Shown piece after piece: positions 30,675-41,513 of a stretch of DNA of 60,931 nucleotides. Position 1 is the stretch's first letter, and each line of letters starts with the position of its first letter. This stretch comes from Methylobacterium sp. (GTDB taxonomy: Bacteria; Pseudomonadota; Alphaproteobacteria; Rhizobiales; Beijerinckiaceae): positions 1 through 60,931 of the forward strand of contig NZ_JAIETD010000107.1 in NCBI RefSeq assembly GCF_019745455.1, written 5' to 3'. The notes under the pieces are model-generated. The model had not been told where the DNA came from. It saw only the letters and a program-made list of their open reading frames with translations, and did no database searches. The position numbers and the translations under genes are program-made.

Positions 30675-32126
30675 TCAGACACCCTTGCTCGCGAGGCCCT
30701 GACCGGACACCTCCGAACCCGCATCGGGCGAGAGCCGCAGGAAGACGAGGAACGAGGTCGCCGAGATCAGCGCCACGGCGACGAAGGCCGGCCAGAAATC
30801 AGCGGCTGCGATCGTGGTCCGCCCATCCCAGCCCGCGGCTGATTCGAGAGCGAGCGCGCCGATCGAGACTCCGAGACTCAGCGACAATTGCTGGGCGACG
30901 CTGGCGAGGCTCGTGGCGGCGCTCATGTCGCGGGTTTCGACATCGGCATAGGCCAAGGCGTTGACGCACGTGAACTGGAGTGAGCGGACGCACCCCCCGA
31001 CGAGCAGGATCACGACGATGAGCCAATGCGGCGTCGAGGCCGTAAACAGGCCGTTGATCGCGAGGAAGGCCGAGGCGAGGAGCGCGTTGACGAGCATCAC
31101 CCGGCGAAAGCCGTAGGCGCGAAGAATGCGCGGCCCGATCAGCTTGATCAGCATCGCCCCGGCGGCGGCCGCGAAGGTGAGGAGCCCCGACTGGAGGGCG
31201 TCGAGTCCGAACCCGACCTGGAACAGAAGCGGCAGCAGGAACGGGATCGCCCCGGTTCCGATGCGAAACAGGCTGCCTCCGGTCACGGAGGCGCGGAAGG
31301 TCGGATAGCGCAGGAGGTCGAGTCGGATCACCGGATGGGCGATCCTGCGCGAATGGCGCAGGTACGAAACCAGAAGCACGATGCCGGCGCCGAGACATCC
31401 CCATGAGACGCCTTCCGGCAGGAGGTGACGCCCGTTCGAGGCGAGCCCAAGCATCAAAAGGGCAAGGCCCAGGCCGGAGAGAAGAAAGCCGACCACGTCG
31501 AGCGGCGGATGGCTCTCCTCTTTGAGGTTCTCGAAATAGATCGTCGAGAACACGATCCCGGCGATCCCGATTGGGATGTTGATGAAGAAGATCCAGCGCC
31601 AGTCGAGGCTGGTGGTGATCAGGCCGCCGAGCGGCGGACCCATGATGGGGCCGATCAGAGCCGGAATGGTGAGATAGGCCAGCGCGCTGACGAGTTCTGA
31701 CTTCGGCACGCTGCGCAGGATGACGAGGCGCCCCACCGGCACCATCATGGCGCCGCCGAGACCCTGGAGGAACCTCGCGGCGACGAAACCCATCAGCGAA
31801 CTCGAGGCCGCGCAGGCGAGCGACCCCGCCATGAACACGGCCAGTGCCGCGCGGAAGATTGTGCGCGCCCCGTAGCGGTCCGCCATCCAGCCGCTGATGG
31901 GGATGAAGATCGCGAGGCTGACGAGATAGGCGGTGAGTGCGAGCTTCAGGGCGATCGGATCCTCGCCGAGACTCGCGGCAATGGACGGCAGCGCCGTGGC
32001 GATCACCGTGGAATCGGTGTTCTCCATGAACAGGGCCGTGGCGACGACGAGAGGGACGATCTGGGAGCGGCGCATCGGGCTGGATAAGGGAACGTCGAGG
32101 GGCGTGGTTGCATCGCGGCGGGGCAT
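30675..32126 (-). CDS. MFS drug exporter, DHA2 (EmrB/QacA) type
   Basis: Fourteen-helix drug:proton antiporter of the inner membrane, 483 residues. The antiporter motif region near helix 1 (ENTDSTVIATALPSIAASLG), WMADRYGARTIF after helix 2 and RFLQGLGGAMMVPVGRL fit the DHA2 group. A later in-frame Met (MRRSQIVPL) could be the start, removing 17 residues. It is convergent with the DoxX-like gene, one base apart. No membrane-fusion partner is nearby. Confidence 0.88.
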   Translation of the reverse strand: MPRRDATTPLDVPLSSPMRRSQIVPLVVATALFMENTDSTVIATALPSIAASLGEDPIALKLALTAYLVSLAIFIPISGWMADRYGARTIFRAALAVFMAGSLACAASSSLMGFVAARFLQGLGGAMMVPVGRLVILRSVPKSELVSALAYLTIPALIGPIMGPPLGGLITTSLDWRWIFFINIPIGIAGIVFSTIYFENLKEESHPPLDVVGFLLSGLGLALLMLGLASNGRHLLPEGVSWGCLGAGIVLLVSYLRHSRRIAHPVIRLDLLRYPTFRASVTGGSLFRIGTGAIPFLLPLLFQVGFGLDALQSGLLTFAAAAGAMLIKLIGPRILRAYGFRRVMLVNALLASAFLAINGLFTASTPHWLIVVILLVGGCVRSLQFTCVNALAYADVETRDMSAATSLASVAQQLSLSLGVSIGALALESAAGWDGRTTIAAADFWPAFVAVALISATSFLVFLRLSPDAGSEVSGQGLASKGV

Positions 32127-32416
32127 CTTCGCCAGCGGAAGAACCGAGGCGCGCCTCTATCTCATTCGCGGGTCCAATTGACCAACATCGTCGGATGAGA
32201 TTGCAAACCGGGACGTGCCCGCGTTTCGTTGCCCCACGGCCACAGGAGGCAGATGGCGGAGGCCTCGGGGTAGCGCATGCTCTTTCCGGACCGGCACGGC
32301 ATAGCTACATTGTTTCCACAGGCTGGCGAACCGCCCGGCACGTCGCCACGTGCAACAGTCCAGCCGAGCGCTCACCCTTCGGCGAAAGTGTCTGAATACC
32401 TTCACCAATTGACCGT

Positions 32417-33280
32417 TTGGGAACTCTCTCCAAGCTGGCGTCTGGCATCGGCGTCCTGGCCCTGGTGGCTGGATGCGGCACGATCCTTCTCAACGAAACC
32501 GGCTCGCTGACGCGCTACGATCGGCTGACCGCGAGTTCGGAGACGACCACGCGCGCCAAGCTCTATGTCGATCCGGCCGCGCTCGCGGCGGCCCGCACGG
32601 TCCGGATCGTTCCGACCGTGTTTCCCCAGGCCATCGCCGGCCCGAACCTCAATGACGAGGAGCGGCGCCTGATTGCGAACGCGGCCGACCGCGCCCTCTG
32701 CTACGAGCTTTCGCTCCGCTACGACGTCGTTTCGACGAAGAAGGCGGATCTGACGGTGCGCGCAATGGTGACCCGCTTCAGCGATACCGACGTGCCGGCG
32801 GCGGGCGCGACGCTGGCGACCTCGGCCGGAATCAGCATCGCCTCCCAGCTTGGGGTCGGCTTCGCCTCCACGGTCGGTCGTGTTCCGATCCCCCGAGTGC
32901 CGATCGGCCTTGGCACCCTCACGGTGGAGGCCGAGGCTCTCGACCGGCGCCGCGAGCAGCGCGCCGCCATGGTCTGGGGCGGGGCGGCCAATGCCTTCAC
33001 CAATCAGGCGCGGCTGTCCCCGGCCAGCGATGCCTACGATCTTGCCGGCGAGTTCGGCCAGGATTTCGGCGGCTTCGTCGCTACGGGTGTCGATCCGTTC
33101 AAGGCACCTTACGCGATTCCGAACTACAACCGCGTCCGCATCACCGTCCTCGGCGAGCGTCCTCTCGATCCGGATTGCGAGCGCTTTGGACGGGCACCCG
33201 GCATCGACGGCATCATCGGCGACTATCTCGGTCTGCCGCCGGACTGGACCGACAAGGGTGCTCGTCCCGTCGTGAACTGA
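32417..33280 (+). CDS. DUF3313-like lipoprotein
   Basis: Predicted outer-membrane or periplasmic lipoprotein, 287 residues. The N-terminus is a lipoprotein signal ending LVAGC (Cys near residue 20). The rest resembles DUF3313 proteins (Tyr-Asp-rich start LTRYDRL, then a beta-rich domain). The only good start is TTG at 32417. The preceding 290 bases (32127-32416) hold the divergent promoters of this gene and the MFS gene; no clear boxes were found there. Function unknown. Confidence 0.75.
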   Translation: MGTLSKLASGIGVLALVAGCGTILLNETGSLTRYDRLTASSETTTRAKLYVDPAALAAARTVRIVPTVFPQAIAGPNLNDEERRLIANAADRALCYELSLRYDVVSTKKADLTVRAMVTRFSDTDVPAAGATLATSAGISIASQLGVGFASTVGRVPIPRVPIGLGTLTVEAEALDRRREQRAAMVWGGAANAFTNQARLSPASDAYDLAGEFGQDFGGFVATGVDPFKAPYAIPNYNRVRITVLGERPLDPDCERFGRAPGIDGIIGDYLGLPPDWTDKGARPVVN

Positions 33281-33377
33281 GCGGCGGGCGACTGAACAGG
33301 ACGCATGGGGGATCTGCGGGAGCCGTTTTCCACGCGCTCCCGGCATTCCCGCCTTTGCACCCTTCCCGGCCGCATGA

Positions 33378-34946
<1,569 letters not shown>

Positions 34947-34953
34947 CCCGGAT

Positions 34954-35385
34954 ATGAGTGTCCAAGCCGTCCTCGCCCCCGTCTTCGTTCAGGTCGCGCT
35001 CGTCTTCGCCCTTCTGTTCTGGATGGGGCGCGTGCGCTTTGCGGAGGTCGGGGCCGGCCGCGTCAAGATCGGCGACATCGCGCTCGGGCAGCGCAACTGG
35101 CCAATCCGCGCCCAGCAGGCGGCGAATGCGTTTTCGAACCAGTTCGAGCTGCCGGTTCTGTTCTTCGCGCTGGTGCCGCTCGCGCTCTTCACCAAGAAGG
35201 CCGACCTGCTGTTCGTCATTCTCGCTTGGATTTTCGTGGCGACCCGCCTCGTCCATGCGGGAATCACGGTGACCTCGAACCATGTTCCGAACCGATTCCG
35301 CGCCTATGCCGCGGGAGCCCTCGTGCTGCTGATCATGTGGATCATCTTCGCAATCCGCATCTTCGCGGCCCCGGTCGGTATCTGA
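34954..35385 (+). CDS. MAPEG family membrane protein
   Basis: Four-helix membrane protein of the MAPEG superfamily, 143 residues, whose eukaryotic members are glutathione-dependent. The NQFELPVLFFAL core with Asn/Gln/Glu in helix 2 and RLVHAGITVTSNHVPNR in the following loop are recognisable. It starts seven bases after guaB and may share its transcript. Activity in bacteria is largely uncharacterised. Confidence 0.82.
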   Translation: MSVQAVLAPVFVQVALVFALLFWMGRVRFAEVGAGRVKIGDIALGQRNWPIRAQQAANAFSNQFELPVLFFALVPLALFTKKADLLFVILAWIFVATRLVHAGITVTSNHVPNRFRAYAAGALVLLIMWIIFAIRIFAAPVGI

Positions 35386-35457
35386 CGCGCGGGCCTGGCA
35401 ACAACGCCAACTTCTCCGTTAGAGGAGGCACGGACCAAAGTTCGAGGAACCTTGCCT

Positions 35458-36399
35458 ATGCGCGTGCTCGTCGTCGGCGCCGGTGCCACCGGTGGATATT
35501 TCGGGGCGCGGCTGGCGGAAGCCGGGCGCGACATCACCTTCCTGGTCCGGCCCGCCCGTGCCGAGACGCTGGCGGCCGAAGGCCTGAAGGTGAAGAGCCC
35601 CATCGGCGACATCCACATCCCGGCCCCGAAGACGCTGACGGCAGCCGACCTCGCGGCGGGTAAGGGCGAAGGCTTCGACCTCGTCCTCCTGAGCTGCAAG
35701 GCCTACGACCTCGACAGCGCCCTCGACGACGTGGCGCCTGCGGTGGGGCCAAGCACAGCCGTGCTGCCGATCCTGAACGGTCTTCGCCATCTCGACGTCC
35801 TCGACACCCGGTTCGGCGCCGAGCGGGTCCTCGGCGGCTCCTGCGCCATCGTGTCGACGCTTGGTCCGGCGGGGGAGGTCCGGCAGATGAACGAGCTCCA
35901 TACCCTCACCTACGGCGAGCGGGACGGCTCGCGTTCGGAGCGCATCCTGGCGGTGGAAGCACTGATGGAGGGTGTGCGTTTCCAGCCCAAGCTGAGCGAG
36001 ACCATCCTGATCGAGATGTGGGAGAAGTGGGTCTTCCTGGCGACGCTCGCCGGCTCGACCTGCCTGATGCGCGCCACGATCGGGGACATCGTCGCCGCTC
36101 CGGGCGGCCTCGCCTTCATCAACGGCCTCTACGACGAGTGCATCGCCATCGCGGCCGCGTCCGGCCAGACGCCTCGGGAAAAGCCAGTCCGTAACGGCCG
36201 CGGCATCCTCACGGCGGAAGGCTCGGCCTTCACCGCCTCGATGCTGCGCGATATCGAGGGCCGCGCGCGGATCGAGGCCGATCACATCGTCGGCGATCTC
36301 ATCGCCCGCTCGCCGGACGAGTCGGCCTGCCCCCTGTTGAGGCAGGCCTATACCCATCTCAAGGCCTACGAGAACCGTCGGGGGCGCGAGCAGGCCTGA
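35458..36399 (+). CDS. panE: 2-dehydropantoate 2-reductase
   Basis: NADPH-dependent reduction of ketopantoate to pantoate in coenzyme A synthesis. The Rossmann motif GAGATGGYFGARL opens the 313-residue protein, and the family lysine region falls in MWEKWVFLATLAGSTCLMR. A TTG two codons upstream (35452) is possible, but ATG 35458 is normal. Other members of this family reduce different 2-keto acids, so the symbol is likely, not certain. Confidence 0.85.
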   Translation: MRVLVVGAGATGGYFGARLAEAGRDITFLVRPARAETLAAEGLKVKSPIGDIHIPAPKTLTAADLAAGKGEGFDLVLLSCKAYDLDSALDDVAPAVGPSTAVLPILNGLRHLDVLDTRFGAERVLGGSCAIVSTLGPAGEVRQMNELHTLTYGERDGSRSERILAVEALMEGVRFQPKLSETILIEMWEKWVFLATLAGSTCLMRATIGDIVAAPGGLAFINGLYDECIAIAAASGQTPREKPVRNGRGILTAEGSAFTASMLRDIEGRARIEADHIVGDLIARSPDESACPLLRQAYTHLKAYENRRGREQA

Positions 36400-36409
36400 G
36401 GGTCACGCC

Positions 36410-36562
36410 TCAGCGGCGCGGGCCGGGCGAGCCGTATTCGAGGCCGGTCTTGGCGTCGACCTTCGGCGGGGGCGGGGTCAGGTCGACGGCGGGGGCGGTG
36501 GCGCAGGCAGCGAGCGCGGTCAGGACGATGCTCGCGACGGTAAGTTTGACGGCGGACGGCAT
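36410..36562 (-). CDS. Small lipoprotein
   Basis: A 50-residue product with a lipoprotein signal: MPSAVKLTVASIVLTALAAC ends in a lipobox (LAAC), leaving a mature peptide of about 30 residues rich in Pro (DLTPPPPKVDAKTG). Such tiny entericidin-like or cell-envelope lipoproteins are common. The open frame continues upstream, but the Met 50 codons from the stop gives the signal peptide its correct position. It is convergent with panE. Confidence 0.65.
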   Translation of the reverse strand: MPSAVKLTVASIVLTALAACATAPAVDLTPPPPKVDAKTGLEYGSPGPRR

Positions 36563-36727
36563 GGTAAGTTCGACGCTCCGGGAAATCATAGGCGGAAAAT
36601 GCCTTCGGCATGGCCGCACATCGCGTCGGCCGAGCAAGAAGCGTAGGCTCGGCTTTTGGCATAAGCGTGGCCGTATCGCGGCAGAGACCGCTCAATCGAG
36701 GATGTTCCGCTGACCCCTTCCGCCCGT

Positions 36728-38011
36728 TTGTCCGCCGCCATCGAGGTTCTCGCGGATATTGCCGATCGCCGCCGCCCGGCCGCCGACGCCCTCAAGGATT
36801 GGGGCCTCGGCCATCGCTTCGCGGGATCGGGCGACCGCGCCGCCATCGCAAGCCTCGTCTACGATGCCCTTCGCCGCCGTGCCTCGGCCGCCTGGATCAT
36901 GGGAGCCGACACGCCGCGCGCCGTGATTATCGGTATGCTGCGCCTCCAGCACGGTCTCGCCGAGCCGACGATCGCCGAACTCTTCTCCGGCGAGCGATTC
37001 GCCCCCGAGAAGCTGACGGAGGACGAGCGCCGTCATCTCACCGAGGGCTCACTGGCCGAGGCACCGCCTGCCATTGCCGGCGACGTGCCGGAATGGGTGC
37101 TGCCGTCCCTGGACGCAATCTTCGGCGCCGATTGCCTCGCCGAGTTGAAGGCACTCGGCCGCCGGGCGCCTCTCGATATCCGTATCAACACGCTGCAGCG
37201 CAGCCGCGACGAGGCCCTCACGGGCCTGGCGCATCTCGGCGCGGAGCCGACCCCGCACGCGCCTCACGGGCTTCGCATTCCCCTCGGGCCGGACGGGCGC
37301 GGGCCGGCCCTTCACGTCGAGCCGGAATTCCTCGACGGCTGGTATGAGATCCAGGACGAGGGCTCGCAGCTCGCGGGCCTGCTCTGCGGGGCGAAATCCA
37401 GCGAGACCATCGTCGATCTCTGCGCCGGTGGCGGCGGCAAGACTCTGGCGCTGGCCGCCGCGATGGAAAATTCCGGCCGGCTCATCGCCAGCGACGACGA
37501 TCCGCGCCGCCTTGCGCCGATCCACGAGCGCCTGCGCCGGGCCGGTGCGGTTGCCGAGGTGAGGACGCCGCGCGCCGGCCGCGCCAGGGCCGACGTGCTC
37601 GGCGACCTCGACGGAACGGTCGACCGCGTCCTCGTCGATGCGCCCTGCACCGGCTCCGGCACCTGGCGCCGCAACCCGGACGCCAAGTGGCGCCTGCGCC
37701 CGAACGCCCTCTCCGCCCGCATTCAGGAGCAGGCCGCTGTCCTCGACCGCGCCGCCCGGTTGGTGCGGCCGGGCGGGCGCATCACCTATGTGACCTGTTC
37801 GCTGTTTCCCGAGGAGAATGATGCGGCCGTGGCAAGCTTCCTCGGCCGCCACGGCGAACACTTCGCCTCGATCCCGGCCGAGGAGGTCGCCGCCTCCCTC
37901 GACGGGGGCCTGAAACCCGTCTTGCGGTTCACGCAAGCAGGAATGCAGATGAGCCCCGCGCTCACCGGCACCGACGGTTTCTACGTCGCTACGTTGGAGC
38001 GCGTGCGCTGA
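36728..38011 (+). CDS. RsmB/NOP-family rRNA (cytosine-5) methyltransferase
   Basis: SAM-dependent m5C methyltransferase, probably acting on 16S rRNA. The NusB-like N-terminal half is followed by the Rossmann domain with VDLCAGGGGKT for SAM binding, DAPCTGSGTWRRNPD with the first Cys, and VTCSLFPEEN with the catalytic Cys. The start is uncertain: TTG at 36728 gives 427 residues, while CTG at 36710 would add LTPSAR, which also reads like the family N-terminus. No ATG fits. Confidence 0.86.
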   Translation: MSAAIEVLADIADRRRPAADALKDWGLGHRFAGSGDRAAIASLVYDALRRRASAAWIMGADTPRAVIIGMLRLQHGLAEPTIAELFSGERFAPEKLTEDERRHLTEGSLAEAPPAIAGDVPEWVLPSLDAIFGADCLAELKALGRRAPLDIRINTLQRSRDEALTGLAHLGAEPTPHAPHGLRIPLGPDGRGPALHVEPEFLDGWYEIQDEGSQLAGLLCGAKSSETIVDLCAGGGGKTLALAAAMENSGRLIASDDDPRRLAPIHERLRRAGAVAEVRTPRAGRARADVLGDLDGTVDRVLVDAPCTGSGTWRRNPDAKWRLRPNALSARIQEQAAVLDRAARLVRPGGRITYVTCSLFPEENDAAVASFLGRHGEHFASIPAEEVAASLDGGLKPVLRFTQAGMQMSPALTGTDGFYVATLERVR

Positions 38012-38035
38012 TCCTCGGAGCAGTGAAAAATAAAA

Positions 38036-38058
38036 ACCGGAGGGGCGACGCCTCCGGT
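38036..38058 (-). terminator. Hairpin with minus-strand T-run
   Basis: ACCGGAGG (38036-38043) pairs with CCTCCGGT (38051-38058) around a seven-base loop. On the minus strand it is followed by TTTTTATTTTTC, the layout of an intrinsic terminator for leftward transcription. Both flanking genes are on the plus strand, so it would stop antisense transcripts. A bidirectional role after rsmB is possible but lacks a plus-strand T-run. Confidence 0.5.
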
Positions 38059-38135
38059 ACGCGGATTGCGCGTTGGGTCGCGGTTGTCGGCTTCCCTCGA
38101 AGGCGCGTCCTGCTGAGATTCCTACGGAGAGCCCC

Positions 38136-39215
38136 ATGAGCATCGGCCTGATCGCCCTCCTTGACGATGTCGCGGCCCTCGCGAAGGTCGCCGCGGCGTC
38201 CATCGATGACATCGCTGCGCAGGCCGGCAGGGCCGGGACGAAGGCCCTGGGGATCGTCATCGACGATACGGCGGTCACGCCCCGCTACGTCGTCGGCTTC
38301 GCCGCCGCCCGCGAGGTTCCGATCATCGGACGGATCGCCTGGGGCTCGTTGAAGAACAAGTTCCTGTTCCTGCTGCCCGGCGCCCTGGCGCTGAGCGCCT
38401 TCGCCCCGTGGGCGATCACCCCGCTCTTGATGCTCGGCGGAATCTATCTCTGCTACGAGGGCGCCGAGAAGATCCTGCATGCCGTTCTGCCGCATAAGGC
38501 CGAGAGCCACGAAGTGGCGGTGGGTGCCGCGAAGGAGGACGCGAAGGCGCAGGAGGACCAGAGGGTCCGCAGCGCGATCCAGACCGACTTCATCCTCTCG
38601 GCGGAGGTGATGGCGCTGACCCTCGCCTCGCTCGAGGTGAATACGGTGGCGATGCAGGCCACGATCCTCGCCGTCGTGGCGCTCGGCGTGACGGTTCTGG
38701 TCTACGGCCTGGTCGCGCTCATCGTGAAGGCGGACGATGCCGGGGTGGCCCTCGCCGTCAACGAGAGGCCGGCCAGCAGCATTCTCGGGCTTCGGCAGCC
38801 CGACAAGACGGCGCCTGCCTCGGGTATCGACCGGGCCTTGGCGCCGGTGACAAGAGGGTTTGGCCGCGGACTCGTCGTCGGCATGCCCTATTTCCTGAAA
38901 GTCCTCGCCTTCGTCGGGACCGCCGCGATGCTCTGGGTCGGCGGCGGCATCATCCTGCACGGGCTGGAGGAGTATGCCGTGAAGGCGCCTGGGCATGTCG
39001 TCCACGAAGCCGCCTCGCGCGCCGCCGCACTGGTTCCCTCGCTCGCCGCCCTCGTCGAATGGGTGGTCACGGCCGCCCTCTCCGGCGTCGTCGGCCTCGT
39101 CCTCGGCGCCCTGACGATCCCGCTGGTCCAGTTCGTCATTGCTCCGGTCGCCGGAAAAATTACTGGCCTCTTCCGTTCGAAGCCGCAGAGCGAGACCGCT
39201 CCGCGACGGGCCTGA
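38136..39215 (+). CDS. DUF808 family membrane protein
   Basis: Inner-membrane protein of the DUF808 (YedI) family, 359 residues and about six hydrophobic helices. Conserved features are SIGLIALLDDVAALAKVAAASIDD at the start, the DDTAVTPRYVVGF block, LLMLGGIYLCYEGAEKI and the QTDFILSAEVMAL helix. ATG 38136 follows a CTACGGAGAG ribosome site. Function unknown. Confidence 0.87.
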   Translation: MSIGLIALLDDVAALAKVAAASIDDIAAQAGRAGTKALGIVIDDTAVTPRYVVGFAAAREVPIIGRIAWGSLKNKFLFLLPGALALSAFAPWAITPLLMLGGIYLCYEGAEKILHAVLPHKAESHEVAVGAAKEDAKAQEDQRVRSAIQTDFILSAEVMALTLASLEVNTVAMQATILAVVALGVTVLVYGLVALIVKADDAGVALAVNERPASSILGLRQPDKTAPASGIDRALAPVTRGFGRGLVVGMPYFLKVLAFVGTAAMLWVGGGIILHGLEEYAVKAPGHVVHEAASRAAALVPSLAALVEWVVTAALSGVVGLVLGALTIPLVQFVIAPVAGKITGLFRSKPQSETAPRRA

Positions 39216-39272
39216 TGTGCGAATGGCTCCCCGAGGAGCCATTCGCCTTCAAGCGTTCTTCGGCGCTCGCGA

Positions 39273-39503
39273 TCAGAAGCAGCGGCGCTTGCGCACCACC
39301 GTCACGCGGCCCAACGGCCCGCGGCGCTTTGTGACGACGGTCTTGCAGCGAGGCCCGCGCACCACGGTGCGGGAGACGACCCTGGCCTGTTCGATCCCGC
39401 TCGCCGGGGCAATGCCCTGGCTGAAGACGAGCGGCGCCGCCATGGCCGGCGCGGCGATGCTTCCGAAGGCGAGGGCGGCGATCCCGAGGACAATGGCTCT
39501 CAT
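39273..39503 (-). CDS. Small secreted basic protein
   Basis: A 76-residue product with a clear signal peptide (MRAIVLGIAALAFGSIAAPAMAA) and a basic mature part with two cysteines near 53 and 75, which could form one disulfide. The C-terminal pattern TVVTKRRGPLGRVTVVRKRRC repeats a Thr-Val-Val-x-Lys-Arg-Arg unit. Family and function are not recognised. Confidence 0.65.
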   Translation of the reverse strand: MRAIVLGIAALAFGSIAAPAMAAPLVFSQGIAPASGIEQARVVSRTVVRGPRCKTVVTKRRGPLGRVTVVRKRRCF

Positions 39504-39639
39504 GATGAGGCTCCTGTTCGTTGCTGGGGGGCGCGGTCTCGCCTCGGTCGCCTGAACGAACGATTAATCGCCGTGGCCTTCTCCGACCGGCGGAGCGTTT
39601 GCGTTGCACGCTGGTGTCGCCTCGTCTAACTCCGAAGGC

Positions 39640-41196
39640 ATGATCACGGACCACGACAAGATCCTCATCGTCGATTTCGGCTCCCAGGTGACGCAGCTCA
39701 TCGCGCGGCGCGTGCGGGAGGAGGGAGTCTATTGCGAGATCGTCCCCTTCACCAAGGCTGGCGAAGCCTTCACTGCGGTGAAGCCGAAGGGCGTGATCCT
39801 CTCGGGCGGCCCCGAATCGGTGACCAGCGATGCCTCGCCGCGAACCCCGCAGGCGATCTTCGAGGCCGGCGTGCCCGTCTTCGGCATCTGCTACGGCCAG
39901 CAGACCATGGCGGCCCAGCTCGGCGGCGAGGTCGAGGCCGGGCACCATGCCGAGTTTGGCCGCGCCGAGATCGAAATCCTGGCCGATTGTCCCCTGTTCA
40001 AGGGCGTCTGGCATGTGGGCGAGCATTACCCGGTCTGGATGAGCCACGGCGACCGGGTCACGAAGCTGCCCGACGGCTTCACCACCGTGGCGATCTCCAG
40101 GAATGCGCCCTTCGCTGCGGTGGCGGACGAATCGCGGAACTTCTACGCGGTGCAGTTCCACCCGGAGGTGGCGCACACGCCCCACGGCGCCCTCCTCATC
40201 CGCAACTTCGTGCGCGACATCGCCGGCTGCACCGGCGACTGGACCATGGGCGCCTACCGCGAGGAGGCGATCGCCAAGATCCGCGAGCAGGTCGGCACCG
40301 AGCGCGTGATCTGCGGCCTCTCGGGCGGCGTCGATTCCTCGGTGGCGGCGGTGCTGATCCACGAGGCGATCGGCGAGCAGCTGACCTGCGTCTTCGTCGA
40401 TCATGGCCTTCTGCGCCTCGGAGAGGCCGAGGAGGTCGTGCGGCTGTTTCGCGACCACTACAATATTCCGCTCGTCCACGTTCAGGCGCAGGAGATGTTC
40501 CTCGGTGCGCTCGAGGGCGTCAGCGACCCTGAAGTGAAGCGCAAGACCATTGGTCGCCTGTTCATCGAGGTCTTCGAGGAAGAGTCCAAGAAGATCGGCG
40601 GCGCCGCATTCCTGGCGCAGGGCACGCTCTACCCGGACGTGATCGAGAGCGTCTCCTTTACCGGCGGCCCCTCGGTGACGATCAAGAGCCACCACAATGT
40701 CGGCGGTCTGCCCGAGCGCATGAACATGAAGCTCGTCGAGCCCCTGCGCGAATTGTTCAAGGACGAGGTCCGGGTGCTCGGCAAGGAGCTCGGCCTGCCG
40801 GAAGCCTTCGTAGGGCGCCACCCCTTTCCCGGCCCCGGCCTTGCCATCCGCTGCCCCGGCGAAATCACAGGCGAGAAGCTCGACGCCCTGCGCAAGGCCG
40901 ATGCGATCTACCTCGACGAGATCCGCAAGGCCGGCCTCTACGACACGATCTGGCAGGCGTTCGCGGTGATCCTGCCCGTCAAGACGGTCGGCGTGATGGG
41001 CGACGGCCGCACTTACGACCACGTCTGCGCCCTGCGCGCCGTCACCTCGGTCGACGGCATGACGGCCGATTTCTACCCCTTCGACATGGCATTCCTCGGT
41101 CGCGTCGCGACCCGCATCATCAACGAGGTCAAGGGCATCAACCGGGTGACGTATGACATCACGTCGAAGCCGCCTGGGACGATCGAGTGGGAATGA
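39640..41196 (+). CDS. guaA: GMP synthase (glutamine-hydrolysing)
   Basis: Converts XMP to GMP using glutamine and ATP. The 518-residue protein has the class-I amidotransferase domain with CYGQQ (nucleophile Cys) and FHPEVAHT (His/Glu of the triad), the ATP-pyrophosphatase P-loop SGGVDSSV and the C-terminal dimerisation domain ending [10 protein letters not shown]. The gene is intact although an integrative island begins immediately after it. ATG 39640 is preferred; the upstream open codons are not family-like. Confidence 0.97.
   Translation: MITDHDKILIVDFGSQVTQLIARRVREEGVYCEIVPFTKAGEAFTAVKPKGVILSGGPESVTSDASPRTPQAIFEAGVPVFGICYGQQTMAAQLGGEVEAGHHAEFGRAEIEILADCPLFKGVWHVGEHYPVWMSHGDRVTKLPDGFTTVAISRNAPFAAVADESRNFYAVQFHPEVAHTPHGALLIRNFVRDIAGCTGDWTMGAYREEAIAKIREQVGTERVICGLSGGVDSSVAAVLIHEAIGEQLTCVFVDHGLLRLGEAEEVVRLFRDHYNIPLVHVQAQEMFLGALEGVSDPEVKRKTIGRLFIEVFEEESKKIGGAAFLAQGTLYPDVIESVSFTGGPSVTIKSHHNVGGLPERMNMKLVEPLRELFKDEVRVLGKELGLPEAFVGRHPFPGPGLAIRCPGEITGEKLDALRKADAIYLDEIRKAGLYDTIWQAFAVILPVKTVGVMGDGRTYDHVCALRAVTSVDGMTADFYPFDMAFLGRVATRIINEVKGINRVTYDITSKPPGTIEWE
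41140..41196 (+). other. Probable attachment site (guaA 3' end)
   Basis: The 3' end of guaA is a known integration target for tyrosine integrases, and here an integrase gene starts 317 bases after the guaA stop in the same direction, the usual att-int layout. I could not find a second copy of the last about 30 bases of guaA in the window, so the opposite attachment site should lie beyond base 60931. The exact crossover is not defined. Confidence 0.55.
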
Positions 41197-41513
41197 TTTT
41201 TGCCCCTCCGGCAATATCCATTTGTACGCTCTAGTACGCCATAATGCATTGAAATATAACGGTAATTGTATCATCGTCTATCACCGTCTATCGAGGGGCA
41301 GTGCTCCGATTTGACGGTATAGCAGACGGTATGGGAGAACTTGTTCGATCTGTAATTTCGCTATACCGTCAGGGCTAAGAGAGCTGCTGACGGTATTATT
41401 TCTGGTACTAACAGGCTGATATAAAACGGGAATCATGCTTTCAGCCTCGCCTGTTTTGCCCTGACGGTATAATCGGCGCCTCTCTCCGGTTTTTGACGGT
41501 TTTGGAGGCCCAC
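41197..41513. promoter_or_regulatory. Integrase upstream region with repeated TGACGGTAT motifs
   Basis: This AT-richer 317-base gap holds TGACGGTAT-like sites at 41312-41320, 41324-41332 (AGACGGTAT), 41362-41371 (inverted), 41388-41396, 41462-41470 and 41494-41502 (TGACGGTTT). A pair of related TATCANCGTCTA repeats lies near 41270-41291. They look like arm-type integrase/excisionase sites plus the int promoter; which ones bind protein cannot be told from sequence. Confidence 0.65.

Noticed and set aside
39160..41274. 704-residue minus-strand frame opposite guaA
   Set aside because: It mirrors guaA and the small secreted protein; only the 76-residue signal-peptide protein in a different minus frame (39273-39503) looks real.
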